From the NCBI GenBank assembly GCA_003460745.1, contig QTVU01000001.1:62001-126000 (forward strand): a stretch of 64,000 bases of DNA, read 5' to 3'. The notes below the pieces were generated by a model. It had not been told where the DNA came from, ran no database searches, and saw nothing but the letters and a program-made list of their open reading frames with translations. Origin of the DNA: Firmicutes bacterium AM55-24TS. GTDB taxonomy: Bacteria > Bacillota > Clostridia > UBA1381. A program made the position numbers and the translations under genes. The number at the start of each line of letters is the position of its first letter. Position 1 is the first letter of the stretch. Below, one piece after another: positions 34,724 through 44,000 of this stretch.

Positions 34724-36925
34724 TCATATTGAATCCGGCAACTCAACATACCATTCCTCAAGCGGATTATTGCTATTTGCTTTATCTGTACTTGATAAGC
34801 CTTTATACTTATTTGTATATTGATATACCGGATTTGTATCCTGCAAATTAATCGAATTTGTAGGTTTTAAATCTAAGCATCTATATATATATACCAACCG
34901 AGCAGTACCAGTTATAACGTGATCTGTTCCCTCAGTTTTAAAATATGTATTAGCATTATTAAAATATTGATACATTGGATTTACATCCTGCAAATTAATT
35001 GACCCCGAAAAATTTGCATCTCCTCTCGGCTGTAAAACAACCACATATCTTGCAGTCTCTACCTTTTCATGTGTATTGTCATCTTCAAATGAGTATATCA
35101 TCTTATATATATCAGGTCGTATAAACGCACTGTCAATATCACCTTTTACATATGGTTTTGTTATTTCTGTAAACAAATATTTTGACGGTTGATCTAAAAT
35201 GTCAATATTTTTTTCTACATAGTTACCATCATATAAACCATTGATACTCAAACCCTTATTCATTCGTTGCACAGTTATTCTACGATCTAATTTATCCACT
35301 GTTTTACCTAATGAATCCTCGGCTACAAAGCCCGGATCAACAAAATATTTTCCATTATAAACAAATATTGCAGTTTCATTTTTATCCATATTGATATCTG
35401 GATTTTCCAAATCCTCAAGCTGTTGAGCTGTCGCTGTTTTTAAACTTGCAACATCAACCCATGCTCTATACGAATATGCATCTATATTAGTTCTCAAAGT
35501 AGTGCTATTTCCTGTTGAGGATTTTATTTTAACAGCAGCATCTGTTGGTATATATGGGGCTTTATAAATATTCTTTTCATCAAATGCATCTTTTGCCTTT
35601 TGTTTATCAGAATCAGCAATATTAGAAGCCTTCATGATTTCGCCATATGGCGAATTACCGTAATTTAATGTAATCTTCGGTTTCAGCAATCTACGGATAT
35701 ATACCGTATATGTTGTACCTCCGGCTGTAATTGTAACAGTATTATTATATCCGTCGTTTACAGTCTTGTCCAATTCAGCAAGATCAAATAAATCTGACGA
35801 ATACTTTTTAGCGTCTGATGCTGTCACATTGACGCTTGCCGAATTAACAGTTACAGTCGGTTTTTCGGATGAACTTACGTCCATTCTGATTTGTTCCGTT
35901 TCATTAAGAACACTTACATAATACGTTTTAGTTTCCGCTTTAAACTTATCTTCTTTTAAAGTCTTGTCCGATGATAAATAATAAGTTGTATCCGGTGACG
36001 GAGTCGCTACCGGATCTGACGGAGTTTCTCCCGGTTTTACCGCAACTATATCATCTATTGCATCATTTGTTCCAAACAGACTTATATCGCCACTGAAATC
36101 AAATAAATTTTTAAGGTTAGTATCATCCGGAGCCGGATGTGTCGTAGCAAACCATGATGCATAAGGATTTGTACCGTCACTACCGGAACCGATAGCAAAC
36201 GTATCTCCTCCTCGAACCATACTCAATACAGTAGGATTCTGGTCTGCCGCAGTTTCATCGGGAGCACTCAAAAGAACGAAAGGCAATTTCAACAAATACT
36301 GCTTTGAATTACTTGCCAAGTCTTTAAATCTTAACAGCGAGTCCCCTTTAAATACCACACCCACATAGCACATTTTCCAACCGTCTAAAGCACGTTGATT
36401 AGCTTCTGTGCTGTTTTCTCTATCACTTAACGTAGTATCTATATCGCATTCACGAACAGATGTAATCTCATATTGTGTATCATCCCACCAAGCACTGCTG
36501 TCGCCTGTTGAACTCAGGTTTCCCTTTACCAACTCATCATTCCAGCTTTGTTCCGCAGTTGAAGATGCAGTTGTTTTATCCCAATACGGCTTTACGTAAT
36601 TCGGATCATATTCAAACGCTACATCTAACGAATAAACACCGTCAGTAAACAACGGTAAATCGTTTACATTTTCAACGCCGATACCTACCCAAAATTCAAG
36701 CGGATTGGTTAAGTTTACATCATCTTTGCTAAATCCTGCTTTACCGGGGCTTGCATCATTTGGTGTAGAACCTCTGCCCATAAAATCTACAGACAAAGTT
36801 CTGTTTGTTGCCTGTGTTTCTATATTTTCGTATTCATCCGCAGTAGCAGGAATACTAATCATACATACAGCACACATAGATAGTGACGTAAATCCTGACA
36901 CTAAGCTTTTGAGAATCTTATTCAT
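34724..36925 (-). CDS. Secreted cohesin-like / GNSPYG / dockerin protein
   Basis: 733 residues; signal peptide in the first ~29 (MNKILKSLVSGFTSLSMC). The N-terminal module covers about 30-290 (FWVGIGVENVNDL, VAFEYDPNYVKPYWD, LLKLPFVLLSA, then NLKNLFDFSGD). A Pro/Thr linker (ETPSDPVATPSPDT) and a small cadherin-like domain with YTVYIRR follow. The GNSPYG module is about 420-628 (NYGNSPYGEIMKA, IFVYNGKYFVDPGF, RRITVQRMNKGLSINGLYDG). The dockerin (GDANFSGSINLQDVNPMYQ, LKPTNSINLQDTNPVYQY) ends the protein. The last ~310 residues are closely paralogous to the downstream gene's end. It is the minimal member of the family: adaptor-like, with one putative cohesin-like and one dockerin end. The ATG overlaps the upstream stop (TAATG), with GGAGGTGG inside the upstream coding end. 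Confidence 0.9.
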   Translation of the reverse strand: MNKILKSLVSGFTSLSMCAVCMISIPATADEYENIETQATNRTLSVDFMGRGSTPNDASPGKAGFSKDDVNLTNPLEFWVGIGVENVNDLPLFTDGVYSLDVAFEYDPNYVKPYWDKTTASSTAEQSWNDELVKGNLSSTGDSSAWWDDTQYEITSVRECDIDTTLSDRENSTEANQRALDGWKMCYVGVVFKGDSLLRFKDLASNSKQYLLKLPFVLLSAPDETAADQNPTVLSMVRGGDTFAIGSGSDGTNPYASWFATTHPAPDDTNLKNLFDFSGDISLFGTNDAIDDIVAVKPGETPSDPVATPSPDTTYYLSSDKTLKEDKFKAETKTYYVSVLNETEQIRMDVSSSEKPTVTVNSASVNVTASDAKKYSSDLFDLAELDKTVNDGYNNTVTITAGGTTYTVYIRRLLKPKITLNYGNSPYGEIMKASNIADSDKQKAKDAFDEKNIYKAPYIPTDAAVKIKSSTGNSTTLRTNIDAYSYRAWVDVASLKTATAQQLEDLENPDINMDKNETAIFVYNGKYFVDPGFVAEDSLGKTVDKLDRRITVQRMNKGLSINGLYDGNYVEKNIDILDQPSKYLFTEITKPYVKGDIDSAFIRPDIYKMIYSFEDDNTHEKVETARYVVVLQPRGDANFSGSINLQDVNPMYQYFNNANTYFKTEGTDHVITGTARLVYIYRCLDLKPTNSINLQDTNPVYQYTNKYKGLSSTDKANSNNPLEEWYVELPDSI

Positions 36926-39900
36926 TACGCACCACCTCCATCATTAGTATAGAACTGAATCATTTTTTTAGCACGTATATTATTTGCATCTATCAAATTC
37001 ACCGCTCTATCTTTATTTACATCGCAGATACGATATCTATTTATCAATCCGCCAACATCATAACCTGTAACATTTGTGTTGTTAGCTAAATCTGCGCTGA
37101 ATCTGTTTCTTATTCTTGAAACATCTTTTGTATCTGCTTGTTTATCATTATTGACATCTCCAAGAGTATTAAGCAAGATTAACGGTCTTTTTATTGAAAC
37201 GATTGAACCGTCAAAATCTGCAAACGAATAAACAAGTTCATATTTATCAGGTCGGATTCGTTCCGCATTTAATTCGGATATTGTACCGCTCGACGGCAGA
37301 TTGATTGTCTGTGCATTGACAGATGAATAATCCGTAGAACCGCCATCTTGATATGCCGCATTTGTTTCCGTTAAAACATTTACCGTTATCTTTTTGGTGA
37401 CATCGGTTACCGCTCCGCCAATCGAATTAATAACACTTTCATATCCCGGGTCTGTAAAAGTTCCCGAATTCAAAACAAACAATGCTGTATCATCCAAATC
37501 ATAATTCACGCCCGACGTCCAAGCTTCACCGCAATAATTTACACCCACTGTTGCACCTGCCGGCGTATATCCTGCAGTAAATGTATAATCATTTTTGTCA
37601 AATTCATTTTTAGCCGTCGCCTTATCCGTTATTGCCATATCACGCATAATCAAGCCATACGGCGAGTTACCATAATTAAATTTCATCAATTTGGACTCTT
37701 CTATTTTTCTGTAAACGTGAATCTTATACGACCTTGTAACTTCGCCTTCATCAGGATCGTCATTAGGATCATCATATGTCATCGTCAATGTAAGCAGGTT
37801 ATCAACAGGGCTGACATCAAGCTCTATATCCTCTGACTTATAATAATTATCCGTTGCGTCCTCCGTTGGCGTGGTCAATGTATCAGTTACAGAATTATGT
37901 TCACGCGAAAGAGACAGCGTCGCATTTTTTGCTTCATCTCTAAGTTTGAACCAAAGCTTTACTTTGTCAACACTATTTGGCACTGCAACATAATACTCAC
38001 GTTTTACAGGGTCAAACTTTACAATTTTCCAATTCTGATCATGCAAATCCTGATCATTGTCATTTGTATCTTTAACCATAAGTTCTGTCGCTCTGAGTTT
38101 CGCTCCAAGCGACTCTTTAAAGTGAGCCGTTATTTTAACATTTTCTGCCAGCATTTCAAATGTCGTATTAGCCAATGTACTGTCTGCGAATGTCACATTA
38201 CCGGTTTCACATGTCCATCCGGTGAAAACGCAATCTTCTTCGGGAGTTGCTGTTATTGAAACAGCTTCACCTTCACTTGCAGTATATAATCCCGAGTCCG
38301 TTTCCGCTTTACCATATTTTGCATTATCAGAAACAAGCTCTATTTTATATGTAGGAGCTTCCGTAACTTCAAAAGAGATTTTAAACGTTTTAAGGACTCC
38401 CTCATTTGATATAACAGAAACTGTACATTCATAAGTTCCTACATCAAGACCTATATTAGTTGTTATATCAAAGTCTACACTTTCACCTTTTTGTAAAATT
38501 TGAGGCAACTTTTTGCTGATAGTAAATGCTTCTTTATTCCCATCTTTACTCAAAGAAATAGCGGCTGTCAAGCCGTATATATCGGTTGAGCCTATATTTT
38601 TAACAGTAAATGAATTTGTTTGCAAATCGTTATAATCATACCCAACTTGTTTTTTGTCATATGTAAAATCGGGTATTACATCAATTTCATCTCTATCATC
38701 ACCGTTGACAACCAAATACTTAATCTCAACTGTGTTATTATTCTCATTTACAACATTTCCGTAGTTTGTATATGACGTTGTTGAAAGCGTACCTCTTACA
38801 GTTACAACACTGCCAACCAATGTAGGGTCTCCGTCAATAACATCCCACGAATCAACTGTAAAGGTCGAAAGCTTACCTATTTCCGTACCGTCGTATCCAT
38901 CATATGTTGTTCCAACAAAATCAGAAAGTACAGGAAGCGTTACAGTTGTCGGCAAACTCACACCCGCTTTGATAGGAAACATTGCCGATTGCAAATCCGA
39001 ATAATCAAAAGTATAGCTGTCTAAATAAATATTTTTTCTCGGATTTGTACTGAATTCAGTATACGGTCCCGGATTTTTTCCCGGTTCCGTTGATGATATT
39101 TCAAACTTACCGGCTTTACTTCCAAGGTTTATAATCTGTGCAAGTTTCTTTTCAGAGTCTATTGCAATATCAGCCTTTACAGTAATTGTTGCCGTTCCGT
39201 CATCATTTACAACAGCATTATAACCCGACATTGAAGAATCAATAAGTTCTCCGCCCGGCATTCTCACATCAAATGTTGTACCTACAGGAATTGTGTTCCC
39301 ATCTTTATTTTTAACTGTTATTGTCAAAGTACCGTCATCAGCCGTGACAGCACTTACAACCTCCAACTCTTTTGGAAGCTCACTCTCGTTATCAACAACA
39401 TTTCTTATAAAGTTGACATCAGAGCTGTCCTTTACTGTAAGCCACGGATAATTAATCGATATTTTGTTTATATCCGCAATGTGTCCCAAAATTGTATATT
39501 TGCCTACCACTTTGTTTTTGATATCGTCAGGTATATCAAGCAGCTGCGATGTTTCAGTGCTAAGCTGGTACCATCCGATATTAAACTCCGGTACTCCGCC
39601 GTTTGGAATATATTTATCAAGTATCGGTTTTGCTTTTGGTGCAAGTTTCAAATCGTCTATTGTTGCAGGATAATCCGCCGCACCGGTCCAATACGTCAAA
39701 TTCTCATTTTCTGCCGTGAAACCAATCAAATTAATCGGCGTCACATGTATTGTAACGGTTATATCAAAATCATCATTGTATTTTTGAACAACCGTATAGT
39801 CACCTTCTTTTGGGTTCCACGAAATCGAGCTTAGATTGCTTGTCGTCTTATCCCACTTAAACACTGCCGGTCTTTCGGAACCGTCTGCATATTGGAGTGA

Positions 39901-40788
39901 TATAATCGACATTTTATCATTTATGAAATCAAGTAAATCATCTATCGTACCATTCTTATAGATGTCATAAGAAGTAACTGTCAGCTCCTCATTCAATGCC
40001 TTAACATTTGAAAGTGCCGCTTCAATCTCAAAATTACACTCAACATTTTTATCAGCTCTTGAGTACCATTTGACATCTCCGTCACTGCTGTCGATATAAC
40101 CTATATGAACACCGTCATCATCTGTAATAGTATCGTCCTGCACTGTAATCATTGTCGAAAACGGTACAATTTTAATAACATCCTTAAGTTCGCTTTTTGA
40201 AAGCTTTGCAAACCTTGCAGGGTCTTTTATATAAAAGCTCAATCGTCCGAGTTTTAAATTTTTACCGTTTGCAAGAATAAGATGTTCGTCACGCCCTTTT
40301 ACCGCAGTTATGTATTTAGAAGTTGTACCTTCTTGCGGTAAGAAGTTCATTATTGCTCTGCCGTTGTCGGCATCTGCAACACCAATAATCGGCATACTTA
40401 CACCAATCATAGACGGTAATTTAAAGTCGCCAAAGCTTCCGATTGGAAAATCATCAGTATTTTGTTCAAAATAATCATGAGCAATATCATATGAATATCC
40501 GACGCTTCCCGAAGAAGTTGTAGGGTTTTTAATCGGTGTATTCGTCGCCACATCCGAAAGCTCTATGTAATTTTTATCATATTCAATACAATAAGATATT
40601 GCAGTTGAATCAATATTTTTCAGAGATATATCAACGAAGCCTTGAGTTGTTGAACCGTTAGCCACCATTTTTATGCCACTGAATGATATAGCTGCATTTG
40701 GGTAAGATGTTGCAGCCCAAACAATAACAGATACAAAAACAACCACAATAAGTGCGCTTATTGTGATTTTCTTTTTCCCAATATGCAT
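36925..40788 (-). CDS. Large secreted protein with cohesin-like N-terminus, InlB-type repeat, GNSPYG module and dockerin
   Basis: 1,287 residues. A strongly hydrophobic N-terminal segment (ITISALIVVVFVSVIVWAA) could be a signal peptide or an uncleaved anchor. The sandwich at about 30-235 follows the same strand pattern as the downstream proteins (VDISLKNIDSTAI, CIEYDKNYIELSD, GRLSFYIKDPARF). A long Ig-rich middle follows, then a divergent InlB B-repeat (about 815-885; ITATPEEDCVFTGWTCETG) and a cadherin-like domain (about 890-1030). The GNSPYG module starts at about 1036 (NYGNSPYGLIMRD, FTDPGY). The dockerin is GDVNNDKQADTKDVSRIRNR and CDVNKDRAVNLIDANNIRAK. First gene of the operon; promoter at 40849-40877, ribosome site GGGGGGAG. 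It lacks SLH motifs. Confidence 0.88.
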   Translation of the reverse strand: MHIGKKKITISALIVVVFVSVIVWAATSYPNAAISFSGIKMVANGSTTQGFVDISLKNIDSTAISYCIEYDKNYIELSDVATNTPIKNPTTSSGSVGYSYDIAHDYFEQNTDDFPIGSFGDFKLPSMIGVSMPIIGVADADNGRAIMNFLPQEGTTSKYITAVKGRDEHLILANGKNLKLGRLSFYIKDPARFAKLSKSELKDVIKIVPFSTMITVQDDTITDDDGVHIGYIDSSDGDVKWYSRADKNVECNFEIEAALSNVKALNEELTVTSYDIYKNGTIDDLLDFINDKMSIISLQYADGSERPAVFKWDKTTSNLSSISWNPKEGDYTVVQKYNDDFDITVTIHVTPINLIGFTAENENLTYWTGAADYPATIDDLKLAPKAKPILDKYIPNGGVPEFNIGWYQLSTETSQLLDIPDDIKNKVVGKYTILGHIADINKISINYPWLTVKDSSDVNFIRNVVDNESELPKELEVVSAVTADDGTLTITVKNKDGNTIPVGTTFDVRMPGGELIDSSMSGYNAVVNDDGTATITVKADIAIDSEKKLAQIINLGSKAGKFEISSTEPGKNPGPYTEFSTNPRKNIYLDSYTFDYSDLQSAMFPIKAGVSLPTTVTLPVLSDFVGTTYDGYDGTEIGKLSTFTVDSWDVIDGDPTLVGSVVTVRGTLSTTSYTNYGNVVNENNNTVEIKYLVVNGDDRDEIDVIPDFTYDKKQVGYDYNDLQTNSFTVKNIGSTDIYGLTAAISLSKDGNKEAFTISKKLPQILQKGESVDFDITTNIGLDVGTYECTVSVISNEGVLKTFKISFEVTEAPTYKIELVSDNAKYGKAETDSGLYTASEGEAVSITATPEEDCVFTGWTCETGNVTFADSTLANTTFEMLAENVKITAHFKESLGAKLRATELMVKDTNDNDQDLHDQNWKIVKFDPVKREYYVAVPNSVDKVKLWFKLRDEAKNATLSLSREHNSVTDTLTTPTEDATDNYYKSEDIELDVSPVDNLLTLTMTYDDPNDDPDEGEVTRSYKIHVYRKIEESKLMKFNYGNSPYGLIMRDMAITDKATAKNEFDKNDYTFTAGYTPAGATVGVNYCGEAWTSGVNYDLDDTALFVLNSGTFTDPGYESVINSIGGAVTDVTKKITVNVLTETNAAYQDGGSTDYSSVNAQTINLPSSGTISELNAERIRPDKYELVYSFADFDGSIVSIKRPLILLNTLGDVNNDKQADTKDVSRIRNRFSADLANNTNVTGYDVGGLINRYRICDVNKDRAVNLIDANNIRAKKMIQFYTNDGGGA

Positions 40789-40807
40789 GCTCTCCCCCCC
40801 TGCTACA

Positions 40808-40877
40808 ATTATCCCTATTATCCCTATTATGAATAATTCTATACTTTAATTGTACACCAACTTATACCAAAAGTCAA
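40808..40877 (-). promoter_or_regulatory. Promoter and repeat-bearing leader of the dockerin/SLH operon
   Basis: On the minus strand TTGACT (40877-40872), exactly 17 bp, TACAAT (40854-40849). In the predicted leader the motif AATAGGGAT occurs twice in tandem (about 40811-40831). No other start-proximal promoter is seen for the four tightly packed genes to 24211. Confidence 0.7.
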
Positions 40878-40983
40878 CATTTCTATTCAAGAAAAACACC
40901 GTTTATTCTTTACAGTTCATTATCGTATATTGTGTGAATGTTACAATTATTACTGTTTAATAAAATTACATAAAATGTATAAA

Positions 40984-41020
40984 GCAAAAAAAGAATCGAC
41001 AGAATTAAATCTGTCGATTC
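40984..41020 (-). terminator. Intrinsic terminator of the giant gene
   Basis: GAATCGACAGA / TCTGTCGATTC stem (11 bp) with an ATTAAA loop and T7 on the minus strand, 12 bp after the stop. The giant gene therefore forms a transcription unit separate from the downstream operon. Confidence 0.93.
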
Positions 41021-41031
41021 CTTAAAGCTAA

Positions 41032-44000
41032 TTAATATGCTTTTATTTTGACTTTGTCGGGACCTTGGTTATCCAATACAGGAGTCTTCTTTCCAAAATA
41101 CATACCTGCATACAGAAGGTCTTTTGTTGTGATTGAGCCGTCACCGTCAAAATCACAATCAGCTCTTTCAACACGTCCGCCCTCAAAGTTAATCCAAGAA
41201 ATTATCTTCTTGCCATTTGCTTCGTAATAAGCGCCGGCTATATTAGTGCCATCACCATATTGGATTTCTGTATAAGCAGATACACCTGCTACTGCTGTTG
41301 AAACAGAATATAATGATTCTGAACTCTTAGCACTGTCTGATTTGCTATCCGACTTACTGTCTGATGTCACACTGTCTGTTGTGCTATCCGACTTGCTGTC
41401 TGATGTCGCACTGTCTGTTGTGCTGTCCGACTTGCTGTCTGATGTCGCACTGTCTGTTGTGCTATCTGACTTGCTGTCTGATGATGTATCACCATTTGAT
41501 GTATTATCACTTGATGTATTACCATCTGACGGTGTTTCTGTATTATCGGATTTATCTCCCGTTTCAGTATCTGATGATGTATTATCGCCCGTTTCACCCT
41601 TATTAGGTGTATCAGTCGTTGTACTGTCATCCTTACTGTCACCACTGTTTGTTCCATCACTTGGAGTTGATGGTGTATCCGGTGTTTCACTCGGAGTTTC
41701 AGGGTTATCCGGTGTTCCGCTGTCAGGAGTTGACGGTGTTGACGGATTATCCGTTGTTCCGCTGTCAGGAGTTGACGGCGTTGACGGATTATCTGTTGTT
41801 CCGCTGTCAGGAGTTGACGGCGTTGACGGATTATCCGTTGCTCCGTTATCCGGAGTTGATGGCGTTGACGGATTATCCGTTGCTCCGTTATCCGGAGGTT
41901 CAGGATTATCACTCGAATCGTCTTTCTTATCAGTATCCTTAGTTTCATCCTTGGTTCCGTCTTCAGTTGTTGTTATCGAATCCTTAATAATTTGTCCTGT
42001 ATAGTCATTCATAATAATGTTATATAGGAATACATTTACTAAGTTAATATCAACATAATCTATGATGCCGTCACTTACATCATAATCTGTAACGTTACCC
42101 GGTGTAATTCTAATCATACCAAAGTCATATTTAGCTTTCACAAAAGTTTCGGTTGAAACAATGTTGGTGATTTCATAATCCAAATAACCTGTTCTGCTTA
42201 TTACAATATGATATGTATCTGCATCAGGAAGCGAGATTTCAAAGTTGCCGTTCAGACCAACTTGGTAAACCGTATTTCCTGCTGCATCTACCGCAACAAG
42301 ATTATTGCTGCTGTCATACATTCTTATTTCTGCAGTATCGTCACCTTGAGCAACCGAATGAACTCTGCCTGTTATGTAAGTTTGAAGTTCTGGAACTGTT
42401 TCGGCAGTATCTCTTGTAACAGTTACACGATACTTACCGCCGTTAGTTACCGTAGAGCTTACCTGACTTGCAATCTCAAAGTCGATTGTGAACGACTTTT
42501 GGTTAAGTGCAAGGTCAAACATATGTGTTAATTCTGATGCCGACTTACTTGCTACCTGCGTGCCTTCAATGCTCATATTTAGGATTGGATTATATTCTGT
42601 AGTCTTAATCGTAAATTCGATTTCTGTTGCAAGCGGATCTACAAGAACATCGTAGCTTATTACACTTGCATCGAACTTAGGATTTAGTTCTTCGTATCCG
42701 TCTCCATCAACTGTATCTGTTACGATAATGTTGCTTAGGTAAGCTGTGTTCTCTCTTACAATCTTAATTACATAAGTGTATGGAGTTTCAGCTACTGTTA
42801 CGAATACATAATCTACAGCTTCACCCGCGTCAAGCTCAAATTTCTCACTTGCACTGCCGATTGATTCTGCCGAATTTTTACCCTTATGAGTAAATACTAT
42901 ACTGTCAGTTGGGTTTTTAGCTTCTGCTGTTACCGTAATATCTTCATCATAAGGTGAGATATTAACAACATAACTAAAGATTTCAGGGTTAAATACCTTT
43001 GACAAATCGAACTTATCGGTTGTCAGACTTGCAAGTCTTGCATCTCCGTTTGCTCTGTCATCACGAGTAATCTTCAATTCGTACTTGCCAATCTTACCGT
43101 CCTTATTTTCAACAGTTACCGTTACAGTTTCTGTTGAATGTTCACTGTCAAGGAAGCTTGACGGCAATGTAATTTCAGTGGCTGTGCCGCTTGTTACCGT
43201 TGTAACCTTACCGTCGCTTGTAGTAACGGCAAGTTTATCATTTGCCGGATCTTTAGCTGTTACAGTCAATGTAATTGTATTGTCTGTGTAATTAACCTTA
43301 GCAGAATATTCAGCATCTTTTTCTTCAAATGCAGGAGTCATTTCATATAATCCGTCGCCTGCAGCTGTTTCATCCTCAAGTTCAATGTTTTCAAGGAATG
43401 CCTCAGGAATTAACTTATCAAGACGAGTTACATTCAGAACATAAATTCCGTCTTTTTCGTCAACTGTTATCTTAACCGTTACGGTAAAGTTCTTAGTATC
43501 AAGAGGAAGTTTATCAAATGTTCTTACGTCACCGTCTACATAAGCTCCGCCGTCGATACTCATACTTACTTGTGCATTTTCATAAGTATTCTTTGTATGT
43601 ACGGTAAATGCTTCGGTATCCTTACCTATTTCAACATCATAATTTCTTACTATCGGTGAGAACTTAGTCTTCATAGTAGCATTATCTGTCCACAAATCAG
43701 TTAAGATAGGTGCGTCTGTATTATAAACAGTTACTACATATTCATTAATAAGCTCGTATCCGCTTTCAGTAAACTTAGTTGCACGGAATGTGAATGTTGC
43801 CTGTCCGCTTTCGCCTATAGACTGTGCCAAGTATGAACCTATACCTTCTTGCAATGAGTAATCTCTCATTGTTTCATTGATTACTTCAATGTAAACATCC
43901 GGGTCATCGCTCTTAGCAAACAAGTACGGTGTAGCACCGTCATTAACGGCACTGTAAACAAATACTTTTTCGTCAAACGCTGTGAAGAATGTTGCATCCT

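Noticed and set aside
34699..34761. Extended N-terminus of the InlB-repeat protein
   Set aside because: The extension lies partly in the preceding gene, has no ribosome site and would bury the signal peptide; ATG 34698 has AAGGAG.
40808..40831. Resemblance of TAGGGATAATAGGGATAAT to the I-SceI homing site
   Set aside because: Spacing differs by an inserted base and no homing endonuclease or intron is present; a simple tandem repeat explains it.
41355..41900. CRISPR array
   Set aside because: Units are contiguous and in-frame with no unique spacers, and no cas genes occur in the window.
41342..42004. 220-codon plus-strand frame opposite the giant gene linker
   Set aside because: Antisense shadow of the tandem repeats; the repetitive translation only mirrors the 39- and 42-bp units.
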